Positions 1 to 13,100 of a DNA stretch of 64,000 nt are shown piece by piece; position 1 is the first letter of the stretch; the number at the start of each line of letters is the position of its first letter. This DNA comes from Bugula neritina (lineage: Eukaryota; Bryozoa; Gymnolaemata; Cheilostomatida; Bugulidae). The notes beneath the pieces were generated by a model, which was given only the letters and a program-made list of their open reading frames with translations, ran no database searches and was not told the origin of the DNA. The translations under genes and the position numbers were made by a program. Location: positions 24,268,819 to 24,332,818 of the forward strand of contig OZ037768.1 of the NCBI GenBank assembly GCA_964035545.1, given 5' to 3'.

Positions 1-3000
1 AAACGGTGCATTTTACACCTACGGAACTCTGTAAACTTCGATCAGTTTAGGAACTACTACGTACACTCAAGGTGATCAGCAAGACAAAACATTAGGGATG
101 AAACCAGGATGAGTGGAGTAGTGTGACATTTTGTACACTGACAATACTACTTCTGCCATCAACAACTGATGGACAGGTCAGTGAAGCAGAGAGAGTAATG
201 GCTGTGAAATCGAATGAAGCATTTCCACACACAAGTTTTTATAACAACTCTTTATTTGAAACATTCTAGTGGATTTGCTGGGTTTAAGGTACAATGCGAG
301 GAGTGTTATACAAATTACCTGTGAACAGTTGAGTTGAGAGACAGGTTTGACACAGTAGCACAGTGTATATAGATAAACTCAATAAAACATGGCCTGTGGT
401 AGTCATCTCTCCTGCGATGAACAAATTCTTCTAGATTTATCTATCCTAAGGCTATATATCCACATACTAACTCCGAGGTGAAAGAACTGGCTGTATTATC
501 ATGTCTAGCACCATTCACTGGAAAATATTAAAAATACATCAACTAGCAATGGAACTTATTTATTTTTAACACTTTTTATTATTATTGAAACTGTTAACCA
601 GCATAAAACATTCTAACAGTATAAATAATTAATGGTATATAAATATACACTCTATTATCATATATTTGAACTACAGTACAAAAAAATAGTGAGATGCAAA
701 CAAGAACAATATTATATATACTCTTTGAAAGATAGAAGACATTAGAGCTGTACATACACGACTGCTAAGTAAATCAAGAGTTATAATTTAGCATGAGTTC
801 TAGTTGGATGAGCAATAATTAACTCTCAGATTTGTGAGATATAAAAGACAAGAAACTACCACTTTGAGACTTCTGGTGATAAATAGCAGACGCTAGATAA
901 AAGTGAATTACAGGTATGTTATGGTCAAACAGCTTTGTTATTACACCCAGGTAATAAATCAACTGTAATCCACACCAACAGATTATATCTAAAATCTGTA
1001 GTAGCTGAATATTTCCCTGCAGGCATATATTTTTGATGAAAATAAATTCCACCTAAATAAGAAGCTTTGCGAGATTTCGCAACAGGAAATGATTCAATGG
1101 ATTAAGTGACCAGATAGAAATATTTTAGAGATGATATTATCCCTGCCAAACCCTAACATGTTACAAAGATTTAGCAAAATAAACAAAACACAATATTGAT
1201 AATAAAAATAGGTATTCTACGTCAAATGTTAGTTAATTATCGAAGCTAGCTACAGCAAGCAATGTACGATAATTAAACCACCTATTGGCTATTAAAAATA
1301 AATTTATTTTCTAAATGCACGGTTAATTAAATTTTATTTAATTAGCCATACAGTTTAACCAATCTAGTTTGAAATAAGATAAAATCGTAGATTAAAATAG
1401 AGTGACAGTCAAACTAATGTATTTATATCTAGAGGTAGGTGCAGTAACTGAGAAAATGGGGAAAAAATGAAGGAAATTCACCATTAAAATGAGTTTCTAG
1501 GATATCAGAATGAATAAATTTGAAAATTAGAACACCAACTGGGAGTCAAACACCACATGTTGAAAAGAGGCAAGGCTGAAAACTTACATTAACATTATTA
1601 CCACTAGTACTATCACTATTCTAGTGTTGAATCTCAATAGTGACAGTAATCGTATCGAGACATTCCTAGTTGAGTATCACTGTATGAATATCAAATTACA
1701 TATAGTTGATTAATTGTTACTACTTCTAAACTAAGTCAAATGAGAAGTGGGCAGCTTGTTTTGATTCGGAGAGTATAAAACCATTAGACTTGGTGATTAA
1801 CTAATTCAATTTGTAAACCAAAACAGAAGAAAATTAGTTTTGAAACGAGAAAATACAAAACGTGAAGTTGAACAAGTAACAGGTTACCAGCTAAGAATTA
1901 TCTGACTTTTACTTCAAAAAGAACTAAAACTTACAATACAATATTAAGTTTAACTATTACTAGTAGTATTAGTATTACTATTATATAAACTATTAGTGTA
2001 TTACTACTAGTACTACTAATACTATTACTATAACTATTAGATTTAGTATTAGGATTACTGTTTATACTTCATTAGTTAATGTTGTAGTTATACTAATACT
2101 AATACTAATAGTAATAGTAATAGTATAAGTAATACTAATACTATTAGTATTAGTATTACTTATACTATTACTATTAGTATTAGTATAACTACAACATTAA
2201 GTTTAACTAATGAAGTATTACTATTACTATTAGTATTACTAACAGTATAGTAATACTAATACTTAATCTTATACTTCGTCTTCTGTTCTAGTAATAAATT
2301 TATCTGAGAAATAAAGAAATGTAATTATATCATTATTTCAATATTCATCATGGAAAAACCAACGGAAACCACAATTATTAATTTGTGATTATAAATACCT
2401 ACAATTCCGTTATTCTTCTACTACCTCTAGTATTCCATTAATGTCTCTAAAGAAACACCTTGCTTTTGACTTGACACCTACCTAGCCTGGCAATAAAATA
2501 CTAATAAACGTGAGATAGCCTGTGATCCAAAAGACTTTAAAGTTTTTATCGGAACCTATTTTTCGAACGTACTGAGACCAATTTACTGTAGCTAAAATCC
2601 CAAGGACTGTTGAGCAATTATAGTATGGGTGCTTAAGGAGGCTTTTCTTGTTTGTATGTTTCACGGTGTTATACAGAAATGAGGCTAAAAGTCAGTTGCA
2701 GGTTTTACTTTTAAAACTTATAAAATAAATGTATACTATTTGTTAAATATATTTTTCATATTAAAAAAACATTATTAAAATTTCAAATATTTAAAAAAAT
2801 GTATATGTCAATTTATATTTGTAAAAAAGAAAGTTATATGTTATTGTTTACCCTGTTGTGAATATCAACAAATCAAAGAAAAATTCCTCACGCTTCTTTG
2901 AATTTGAATTGCTTTCAGTTCAGCAAGTCACAAATTTTCGAATTGAGTCAACTATCTCCTGTGGCATTACTGTTACAAAGAGAAAATATTTTAAAGCGAT

Positions 3001-4369
3001 AAATGTTATGCTAATCAATTAAACTACTATTTTACTAAGATGAATTTTTAAATTAAGTTTCAAATTACTTTAACTTTTGTATTTAAATTTCAATTTATTA
3101 ATATTTGTATCAATATCATTAATTCTAAATTTTATTTTTAATTTTAAAAGTTATGTTCAACGTTATGATCAAAGTCATGATCATATTTTTTATTTAGTTT
3201 TCTAATTTATGTCATCATCACTCACCAAATGATCATAATAGTTGATGAAGTTGATATTCTTTTAATTTTGATTTTCAAAAATTTTGTTTAATTGTGAGGT
3301 TTACTTTAACTTTAAGTTTAACTTTAATCACAATGATAATCTTAAAGTTAATCATAATGTTTTATTTAGTTTTACTAAAACAGTAATTGTAAATGTGAAT
3401 GAGTATACCTTTGAATGCCTTTGAAGATATTAGAACACTTGGTTATGGAAGTGTCTCATTTGTTTTGTAGTGTGGACTTCAGGTTAAGTGGTAATTGTGT
3501 CGATTTTTCAAAATGTAAATGGGAATCTTAAAGTTAATCTTGAAGTAATTGATAATCATGAATACTGAAAGTAAATTATTTGCTTTTAGATTAAAATTAA
3601 AACATAACACTTTTATTTTTGTGGTAATTTTACTTTGAGTCTAGAAAAAATAAAATACTAAATAGCCTGTTAAATATAAAAATTATAATTAATTAACAGT
3701 ATGACATTGTAGTATGAGTAACAATGTGAGTAATAATACAATTACAATATCATTATGAATATGAATCATTATGCATTCTACTGCCTGTACTAAGGTGACT
3801 AAGACATCAATTTACGAGTTAGTGTTACACTCGCACTAATCGTTACAGTAGCACTAATAGTAGCTTTGAGTATAGCTACTAGCTGTAAGAAGTAGTTGGT
3901 CGGCGCTCTCAATTTTGTGACTCATCGCTAAATATTATGAGTGTTGACATTTGATCTACTACTAAAGCTAGATATCAGTATTGCTGTTGGTATTCCGTAA
4001 GTGACTATTGCTATTTACACTCATTATCATGTTCATTATTATTATTATGATGCAAACTAGTAAATGTTATTTTTACTTTGATAATTAAATTATTAAAATA
4101 TTTGCATCGATCATGCCACCATAACAATCCTAATTTTAACAGTATTCAGGTAGTTATACTCAGGTCTGTTGTACAACTTTTACTTTAATTAGTGTGAGGT
4201 TTTGACCTAGGGCTAGATAGCAGTATGGCTGCTATGTATATGTGGGCATTTTTAATTTAATATATACGAGTTCAAGTTGGTTAGTGTCTGTGTTGTATAT
4301 ATTTATACCACCTAATAACTCTACGTTTATGTATCATTTTCCAGATACTGTTGCTGTTAACTTTATGAA
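1..4369. other. Non-coding 5' region
   Basis: AT-rich sequence with no coding region I can support. The short open frames here have no family resemblance and no splice partners. The stretch holds a large inverted repeat (separate entry) and long degenerate runs of three-base-periodic words (act/att/agt and aag/ttt types), especially around 1950-2280 and 3040-3400. The CEP41 promoter must lie near its right end, but I see no clear motif. Confidence 0.6.
2065..2217. repeat. Imperfect inverted repeat, about 75-bp arms
   Basis: The left arm starts at tacttcattagtt and reads through a tract of tactaatac and agtaatagt words to about 2141. The right arm is its reverse complement with small indels and ends at aactaatgaagta. 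There is almost no loop, so the sequence could form a long hairpin. It may be a fold-back MITE or a palindrome born from the surrounding three-base repeat. I see no coding potential and no clear target-site duplication. Confidence 0.7.
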
Positions 4370-7300
4370 ATGTCTTCTATGGGTGTAATCAAACCACGCA
4401 CAGCCAAGAAACAAGATGTAAGTTCATTCAGCATTATTCACACACACCACACATATTACAACATAACATCACATTGGCTATAAGATAGATTAAAGTAAGG
4501 TATAATTCTTCCCTATCATATAAAAGACTTGCCAGTGTATTACTGCTATACAGTCATGTTTCAGCAGTATATTGTTATACTGTACTCTCTTTTATAGCCT
4601 ATGAAAAAGCGAATTCCCAGAAACCCCCGATATAAAGATGTTGAGGCTGTTGTTGATTCTGGTATGATACTCATACGATACGATATCATACTAATATGAT
4701 ACGATATCATACTCATACGATATACATACGCTACATTGTTATACTTGCAATACTAGATACTTTATGTCTATTGTGCAAAGTGTATAGTACAAATTGCTTT
4801 CCTTTCCTTTGGTAGACTAGTTTATATGTCACTTTATCAGGCGTAACTTTCTGTATATTTACTGCCATTAGTAGATTGATGTTATGATTTCAGGGTCCAG
4901 TATGACCAAGTATCTTAAAAGACTTGAAGAAATTCGTACAAGTAAGTCCATTTGTTTTACGCAAATTAAATTGTGGTTGCAATTTGTGAGAGTAAAATTG
5001 TATTATATTGTATGTATTTAACATATTATATTGTATGTATTTAATGTAATCCATTACAGTTCTTTAGTCAAAACACACTTTTCTCCCCTTCACTGCATAG
5101 CATGTTGACCAGCTCCTGTATTTCAACATAATATTTGCTTCCCTATAAATAATTTATTCTGATTTATTATTCTACACAGTTGTCCTCTCTCCCCGGGGAG
5201 TGCGGATCTATATAGATATATATTATCCATTGCTCTATAGTCTATAGCATGAATACTGATATACCATGTGATGTTATAGCATGAATACTGATGTATCACA
5301 TGATATTATTTGTTTCTAGACTATAAATACAAGCCAAATGAGTTGTTTAAAAGAATGAAAGTCACTACTTTTGTGCAACTTGTAAGTATTCCTATGAACT
5401 ATTTTGTTTATTAGATTTTCTTGTTTATTTCTTTACTTATATGAGTTTATTGTGCATGTTAATGTATACCAGTTGTATACTTGGAGTACTTATGGGGTAT
5501 TTATTATAGTTCTTTATATTTAATGTATCAATAGTTGTGTAAAGTATTGTAGTATTACTACTGACTGCTTGTTAACCATCCTGTGTCAACTATCTTAGCA
5601 TTTCATTACAGTGTTTCCAGTTATACTAGAAGTAAATAACTACTTAGCTTCAATGTCAGTTTTAGCTAATATGTGGCTTATGTTTAATAATTGCGCATGT
5701 GATATTTGATCAATTGTTTATAGTTGTGTTCACCTCCTGGTATGCTATATGGTATTACTACTACAGTAAATTTTCTGTGTTTCAATGTTTATGCATAAAA
5801 AGCATAGTTTGTTAAACATAAATTTTTACAATATTGAGAGGTTTAAGTTTTAAGTGTTGACATATAATTAATCATAGAATTATTTTCCTAGAATTTAATA
5901 GAAGATGAAATATGATTTGTTGGGGATAGAATTGTGAAAAGCAGAATTGAAATATTAGAACTTCTAAACTATAATAAATTTTAAGCTAGCGATTTTTCTT
6001 CTGTAGATAATACAAGTGTCATCTGTAGACGGGGACATGTTCTTCGATGATCAGAGTGAATGTAAGTTGATAATCAGAGTTGATGTGCAGTTTATTCTCT
6101 AATTCAGAGTTGATATGCAGTTTATTCTCTACTTCAGAGTTGATATGCAGTTTATTCTCTAATTCAGAGTTGATATGCAGTTTATTCTCTACTTCAGAGT
6201 TGATATGCAGTTTATTCTCTAATTCAGAGTTGATATGCAGTTTATTCTCTACTCTGGTCATGTGACTTGCAGTTGGTGACAGGCCGACCACGACAGACAC
6301 AGAGCTTCTCTCTGTCAACGGAGACGCTGCCGGTCAGGTGGATGAGTCAGGGGATGCTGTCAGACAGAGCAGCTCGGAGATGACAAATGGTGGAAGTACA
6401 GCCCGATCTACTCTGCACGGGTATACAGTATATATACTACGCAGTTCATTAAGCAAAACATCATAAAGTATAGACACCCACATGCATTCGCCTGTCATAC
6501 TAGAACTCTTACTTTCTTCTTTACTGGCAGCAAGAACAGGTAACCTGCTGACACATGTCAACTCGCACCAACTCGCTGCTGAAAGACTGGTTTGTGTTCG
6601 CAAATCCTTTCAAGTGCACCTTTTTATTTCCCCAGTCATCTCTCGCTCAGCATACACAGTGTGTTGATGTTACAGCGTGACGCTGCCTCAGCTACGTGCT
6701 GCCGGGTGTTGACTGCATGTGTCCTGGTGTTGTTAGGTTGATCACGGGAGTTGGTGAGTTTGACTTGAAGGAAGGAGTCAACTCGGGGAGTGAGAAGTCG
6801 CCTCCCCCCAACTTCACTCAGCCCGACCCGAACTTAGAGGAGACACCTTTCCTTCTGCTGGACGTGAGAGATGCGGATGAATACAACTTGTGTCACATCA
6901 TATCAGGTAGTATGTCACATCATATCAGGTAATGTGTCACATCATATCAGGTAGTGTGTCACATCATATCAGGTAGTGTGTCACATCATATCAGGTAATG
7001 TGTCACATCATATCAGGTAATGTGTCACATCATATCAGGTAATGTGTCACATCATATCAGGTAGTGTGTCACATCATATCAGGTAGTGTGTCACATCATA
7101 TCAGGTAGTATGTCACATCATATCAGGTAATGTGTCACATCATATCAGGTAGTGTGTCACATCATATCAGGTAGTATGTCACATCATATCAGGTAATGTG
7201 TCACATCATATCAGGTAATGTGTCACATCATATCAGGTAGTGTGTCACATCATATCAGGTAGTATGTCACATCATATCAGGTAGTGTGTCACATCATATC

Positions 7301-10053
7301 AGGTAATGTGTCACATCATATCAGGTAATGTGTCACATCATATCAGGTAATGTGTCACATCACAGCAGGTAGTGTGTCACATCATATCAGGTAGTGTGTC
7401 ACATCATATCAGGTAGTGTGTCACATCATATCAGGTAATGTGTCACATCATATCAGGTAATGTGTCACATCATATCAGGTAATGTGTCACATCACAGCAG
7501 GTAGTGTGTCACATCATATCAGGTAGTGTGTCACATATTATATGCTTTGTTATTTGTATATCTTTGTCTAATGTGTTTATTTTTTATACAGCGGAAAACT
7601 TTCCAGTTTCTTTACTGTCAAGGAGCTGTAACTATGAGAGCAAGTCAATGTTGGCCTATGTAAGTATTATACACTGCAGTGTAAGTATTGTACACTGTAG
7701 TGTAAGTATTGTACACTGTAGTGTAAGTATTGTACACTGTAGTATAAGTATTGTACACTGTAGTGTAAGTATTGTACCTTGTAGTGTATGTAAGTATCAT
7801 ACAATACATATTGTAATGTGCTACTTAGACATATACTTATGATTATAGAGCATATACTTATCAAGTATCATTGCTTTGCTGAATTTCTCATTGGATAAAT
7901 CTTCAGCTGTGAGAGTTATCTATTTGTGTTAGTTATGACAACTCCCAGTGCTCATTGTACTAAATACATGACATAGTAACACATGTCACTGTGTCATAGT
8001 GTCACATGTCATAGTGACACATGTCACTGTGTCATAGTGTCACTGTGTGTCATAGTGTCACTGTGTGTCATAGTGCCACTGTGTGTCATAGTGCCACTGT
8101 GTGTCATAGTGTCACTGTGTGTCATAGTGTCACTGTGTCATAGTGTCACTGTGTGTCATAGTGCCACATGATATGGTAACGCAGAGCTGTTATCTGTTTT
8201 ATAGAAGAATCAGCCTGGCAAGATTATCATACTCTACGATGAAGATGAGCGGGTGGCCCCGAAAGCTGCCACAACACTTGTGGAACGAGGCTATGACAAC
8301 TTGTTTCTACTATCTGGTGGTACGTCTCATCTCTGATGGGATACTTCGTTTATAGTAGATGCAGTGTTTCATTGTAACTCATAATTAACACATTTCGCAA
8401 TCACAAATATTTTGATACAATCTTGGAATGAATATGCAACCTTGTCTTCTTTCTTGACTTGAAAAAGCTGTAATAAAATACTGATTATAGATGTATTTAA
8501 GCTGCTAGTCTTGGGTGTGAATATTTGTCATGTCTCTCCCCCTTGCCACTGGCCAACAGTTGCATAACATTGGAGTTGTGATCTCATGTGAATGCCACAG
8601 TGTATTACTATTATATCACCACAGTGTGATGTTGTGTTGCTATGGTTACCAGGTCTAAAGGTCGCAGGTAAACTATACTCTGTTGGGCTAGTTACCGGGA
8701 CTATACCTGCTAGCATTCTGCCCTCTAACAAGGGGCAGCCAGTGGTACCTCCCAGCAAGCAGCTCTTCACCAGGGAGGACATGTTTGCCCTGCTCGACCA
8801 ATCAGAAAGCTCGTACGATACAAAGAGTACAGTAGCTAGTAAGTGTCCTTAGCAACAGGGAGTTGTGTTCTCACAAATATAGCTCTCTGTATATTATACT
8901 AACATTAGCCAGACAGTAAAGGAAGTAGTGGCAGCTCTAGATAGAGAGAGGGGGGGTTACACAATGCCCTGAACAGTGTGTATTTAGATGTACTGCACCT
9001 TATCTCACAGTCTTGCTGTGTCAATTATTATTCTTTTCTGACATTGTGAGAAAGATGGAAAATATGGGAAACTTTTAAACATAATTAATATTCTTGAAAG
9101 AGGAATGCAAGCTTGTTAAGCTAATGAAGACATTTTCTTGCGTAACTCTAACAATATTATAGAATAAGGAATAATAGTAACTGTATTATATTGGAAGGAC
9201 TAAACACAGTGAATAGCGGTGAAGCCAATTCAGCCAAACAACTCAGACTACTGCTTTCATTTCAATCAATAAAATCTTACCTTAAGCTTGTTATTGTGGC
9301 TTCTGGGCAGGGAGGTTTAATTCATGTCCATGTACAAGGTGCAACATCTGTTTTCATATTAGCTGTGATGTAATCTCTTTCTCCCAATGAAAGTAAACAT
9401 CTGTCCTCTACATCTGCCAACTCATTAAATTTATTAGTGTCTAAAAATGGACTTTCAGCCACTTCCTTATTGTAAACAGTTGGTAATCTATTACCTAATA
9501 TCTCACTGTTTTTTAAAATTGTTTTAAGTATTTCTTAATGTTTTGCTTGAATTTATTTCAACAAGTTGGAAAATCTAATTTTGAGACTAGAATAACCTTC
9601 ACCTTGTCATAACCTTGACCTTGTCATCTGCTTGTGTAGGACAGGGCAAAGTACCTGCTATGACAAGTTTGAGCAAGTGTCTGTCACTACTGTGACATCA
9701 CTTGACACTACCAGCTGTAAGTGACTAGTGTTGACTGAGTCAACTTAGTTGGAGCGATCTTTGCTCTTTGGTAGCCTAGATTGGGCAGAGGTTAGGGGTC
9801 CCGCTGGTTAGATGTAGAGCTGTGGCAGGGAATAGGTTCTAGGAAGTATCACAAGATAACAGGGTTTCATTCCTGACCCAATATTCAAACTTATTACCAG
9901 ACATTGCATATGATATGTTATCCAATGTGATACACTCTCAGTTCTGTGTTTGTAGGCAGAATGAGTAGTAGGGGCGCCCCGTCTACCGCCCGCACCAGCT
10001 CCTCTGTTCTCTCAACCAGCACTCAGGTTCTACACAGGAAACCCTTCAGATAA
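4370..10053 (+). CDS. CEP41: CEP41, centrosomal/ciliary rhodanese-like protein (11 exons)
   Basis: Exons: 4370-4417, 4598-4661, 4894-4941, 5320-5381, 6007-6061, 6273-6420, 6737-6906, 7592-7659, 8205-8319, 8653-8838 and 9956-10053. They join in frame to 353 aa; the human protein is slightly longer. The N-terminus has the family hallmarks [23 protein letters not shown] and [18 protein letters not shown]. An acidic/Ser-rich linker leads to the conserved [18 protein letters not shown] stretch. A rhodanese fold follows (about residues 178-262), with [13 protein letters not shown] and [20 protein letters not shown]. The place where active rhodaneses carry catalytic Cys reads DEDER, so enzymatic activity is not expected. 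CEP41 is known to support tubulin glutamylation in cilia by helping TTLL6 entry. The Ser/Thr-rich tail ends at TAA 10051-10053. Introns 5, 7 and 8 carry minisatellites built on splice-site sequence. Confidence 0.94.
6092..6255. repeat. 30-bp minisatellite in CEP41 intron 5
   Basis: About five and a half copies of a unit reading cagagttgatatgcagttta plus ttctctaatt, with aatt and actt alternating between neighbours, so a 60-bp higher-order repeat is visible. The word atcagagt just before the exon 5 donor resembles the start of the unit, and each unit contains an atgcag|t word that looks like a 3' splice site. Confidence 0.9.
6889..7540. repeat. 22-bp minisatellite copying the CEP41 exon 7 donor junction
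   Basis: About 29 copies of tgtcacatcatatcag followed by gtagtg or gtaatg. The first copy is the true 3' end of exon 7 (codons for C-H-I-I-S) plus its 5' splice site at 6907. Every later copy therefore repeats the last 16 exon bases and a candidate GT donor. The unit is 22 bp, so successive donors fall in different frames. Confidence 0.95.
7650..7795. repeat. 21-bp minisatellite copying the CEP41 exon 8 donor
   Basis: About six copies of gtaagtattgtacactgtagt, starting exactly at the exon 8 5' splice site (gt at 7660-7661). Each copy carries the full donor consensus gtaagtat. The unit is seven codons and is open in the exon 8 frame. Confidence 0.93.
7980..8172. repeat. Short tandem repeat in CEP41 intron 8
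   Basis: Irregular copies of the words gtcatagtgtcactgtgt and gtcatagtgccactgtgt end about 35 bp before the exon 9 acceptor. The unit does not copy the acceptor itself. Confidence 0.85.
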
Positions 10054-10084
10054 TTCACAGTACACAAGTTGACCTGCTGCATTA

Positions 10085-10198
10085 CTTACTTCTGGTTGTT
10101 TCTCACTTACTCTTCACTTACTCTTCACTTCTCACTTACTCTTCACTTCTCACTTACTCTTCACTTCTCACTTACTCTTCACTTACTCTTCACAACTT
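10085..10198. repeat. Pyrimidine-rich tandem repeat after CEP41
   Basis: About six copies of an 18-bp unit, cttactcttcacttctca, beginning about 30 bp after the CEP41 stop codon, probably in its 3' UTR. Confidence 0.85.
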
Positions 10199-13100
10199 GT
10201 ATGTTACCTGATTCGGTCTGCTTCTAGTTAATTAGAAGACCAACTTGATTCCGTCCAGCGATGTCTATAGCTATGTTTGTGTCATCCATGTATCTGCTGT
10301 GCAATTTTATTTTACCAAGTCTAATCAGTCCCCCCCCCTCCCCCTGACGTTATGCTTTACTAGTTGTGTATTACATTCATATGTATATATTATTGCTCCT
10401 GTATGTTCTATGCCTTGAATGAAAATTATTGTATTGAGAAATGTTTGTAAATCTATTTTGTGACATTGACTAGTGATACTCTGTGAATATCTGTACTGAC
10501 AGTTCTTGCTTGCCTTGTTTGTTTATGACTGTTATTTGGTAATGCAGCGTTTTCATGTGGCTGCATTATCATGATGGTTCTTTTCTTTATAAATTCCATG
10601 TTCTTTTTATAATAATAATCAACATATACTATGATATAACTCTGATAATATACTGTAGCTGTTTATCTAGCTCACTCTTATGTAAGTCTATATTACCCTC
10701 TCCTACGTCTCTGTTTGAGTCTGGCAGCCAAATTCATTTCCTCTCTAATAATTGCAGACAGCCGGCTGGATGACTAGCAGTCGAATCGATAACGTTTAGC
10801 CGGCCTGCACACATGTCTTCTTTGTTGAGCTAATGGGTTTGGATATGAAAGACATATAACGCATTCTTGTGGTTACGTAACAGTTCCACTTCAGCCCTCT
10901 TTACACGTACAAGTTGCTCATTAAATGCATTATATAAATTCATTAGCTTACAAGCTTTCCAACAGCCTTAGAAATTCTTGCTAAAATAAAATATAAAGCT
11001 GCTAAAGAGAAATAATGTATAAAATAATATACCTGGCGGTTATGAAAAGGTAATAATTGAAAACTGGTTATTTAATAGAACTGACACGAATCCAATTTCA
11101 TTCTCTACTTATACTGATAACTACCTTGACTAGTTAGAGTCTTATTTGGGTAGGGGTTGTTAAAAGATGCAATAAGGTGAAGAGAAAGTTGGAAACTAGC
11201 TAGTACACCTACTACCAATAATACAATATGTCTGTTGACTAGTGAAAAGTGGCGGGAGCCGTAGGAACCTGCCCATGAAAACACTTGAACAGCTTTTAGA
11301 AAATTAGTCTAAATGAATTATTTATACTTAATGGTTGAGCAGATTAAAAACTCTTTCCCACAGCAAGAGAAGAATCTTCCTTTTCTTATATAGAAGGTTC
11401 TAGTTCTAAATTCTTACTACATTACTAAATTGACAGTAACATGACTGTATACAGGTGTACTACATACATGTAGGTCATGTATTGTTCCCATACAGTTACC
11501 AGTATCAGTTGGTGTTTACAAGTAAAGTGAAAGGATTTCTTGTTTCTAGTTAGCTGATCAATACTTAAACCAGAAAATCAGTGACTTGTGATGTGTATTA
11601 CATGAGTTTAGGTAATAATGACACAGGTAATAATGGCACAAATGGAAAAATAGATAAAAATGGTGCACTGATGTTAAATTTTCCCAAGCCCTCACCTCTA
11701 AACTCAAACCCTAATATTGAAAATGGGCTCTTTTTACCTGTGCCATTTTTACCGGATACTGTATTACACCAAACGTGGCCAGTTTCTGAATAAAAATTGT
11801 ATTAGTAATGTTGGAATAGCATGATTTCTTAGATTAATTTATGTATTTCGGTTTGGGGGGCACTAGGTGAAGGTACATGCAGCCAGTGAAAAGAGTAACA
11901 ATCAAGGATTGGATTTACTTGGAATTAATAAAAATTTCTTCTCTGCCACTTTGAAATCCCTCGAGTCATGTTGGTCACATGACTTAAATCTTGAATCATG
12001 CAACCAGAATGACTTGAAGCAAAAGAAGCACACATCATCTTGACTCATAAGACCTCAGCTACAAACATAACCGGTTGTGGATCACTAACCAATCAGATCT
12101 AAGTATCCCTAAGCTACAGAATATTTCAGAGCTTTGCTATCATTTTTATCTTGATCAGATCAACCAATAGGATCTGCTGTTTCAGAAGTTATTGGACCAA
12201 TGATAATGTATGTAGATATAAAGATTTGAAAGTACCCAACACCAAGTTATGCTAAGAAAGTGAATGCATTTGTAAACCCAGTGCAACCAGTTGGGGATTC
12301 ATCAACCATTCAGATTTATATGATGAAAGATGGAATATATAATAGCTCATAGGTTAACTTGTAACATAGCTTTTATGATGCTAGAAAAAGCTTTGTATAT
12401 ATTATAGCTAATTTTTTTGGCTTTTTTAAAAGCTACATTAGCTTGTGCTAAAACATACACAGGCAAAATTTTATTTTGGCCGTAACATTTATTATTATAT
12501 ATTAAGTTTTATTCATAGCTATTGCACATGTTTAAGTATCATTATTTACAAGTGAATAGTGCACATACAAGCTAGAAGTCGTTGCAGTATGTCTTTGAAA
12601 ATTATATTTTTGTGATCACTGTTTGGGGGAAAAATGTACAACTAATAAAATACAAATATCAGAAAAGTGTATTAATCTATTGCAATAAATATTATCAAAA
12701 TTATAAGTATTAGTATACTAACAGTGATATACAAATATTAAAGCTAGTCTATTAGTTAAATTAATCTCAGTCGAGTAATATTTTCATTTTGTTGAAAGCC
12801 TACTAGTGGGGGAAAATTTCTTATATTAGTTCTGACAAACAAACACCTTGCAAGTACCTGCCTACTGATCTGATAAACACATTCCAAGCACTTGAGACAA
12901 ACACAAACAGACACTTAACAATCTGTTATGTAATCTCTAAACAGAAGCTTTCAAGTACTGGCAGGTGCAAACAAAAGAATAGTGTTACCTCAAGAGTTAA
13001 CATGCTGTTTTCATGATACATTTCAACATAATATAATTATACTAATTAACATTCTGTTTATCACTGCTAACCAAGTCTATATGGAAACATTGCTATGAAA

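Noticed and set aside
6889-7540. CRISPR-like look: regular direct repeats
   Set aside because: There are no unique spacers. The whole unit repeats head to tail, it is in an animal gene, and it copies an exon boundary.
6737-8319. CEP41 rhodanese domain as an active sulfurtransferase
   Set aside because: No catalytic cysteine is seen in the active-site loop region (DEDER). The family is known to be non-enzymatic.
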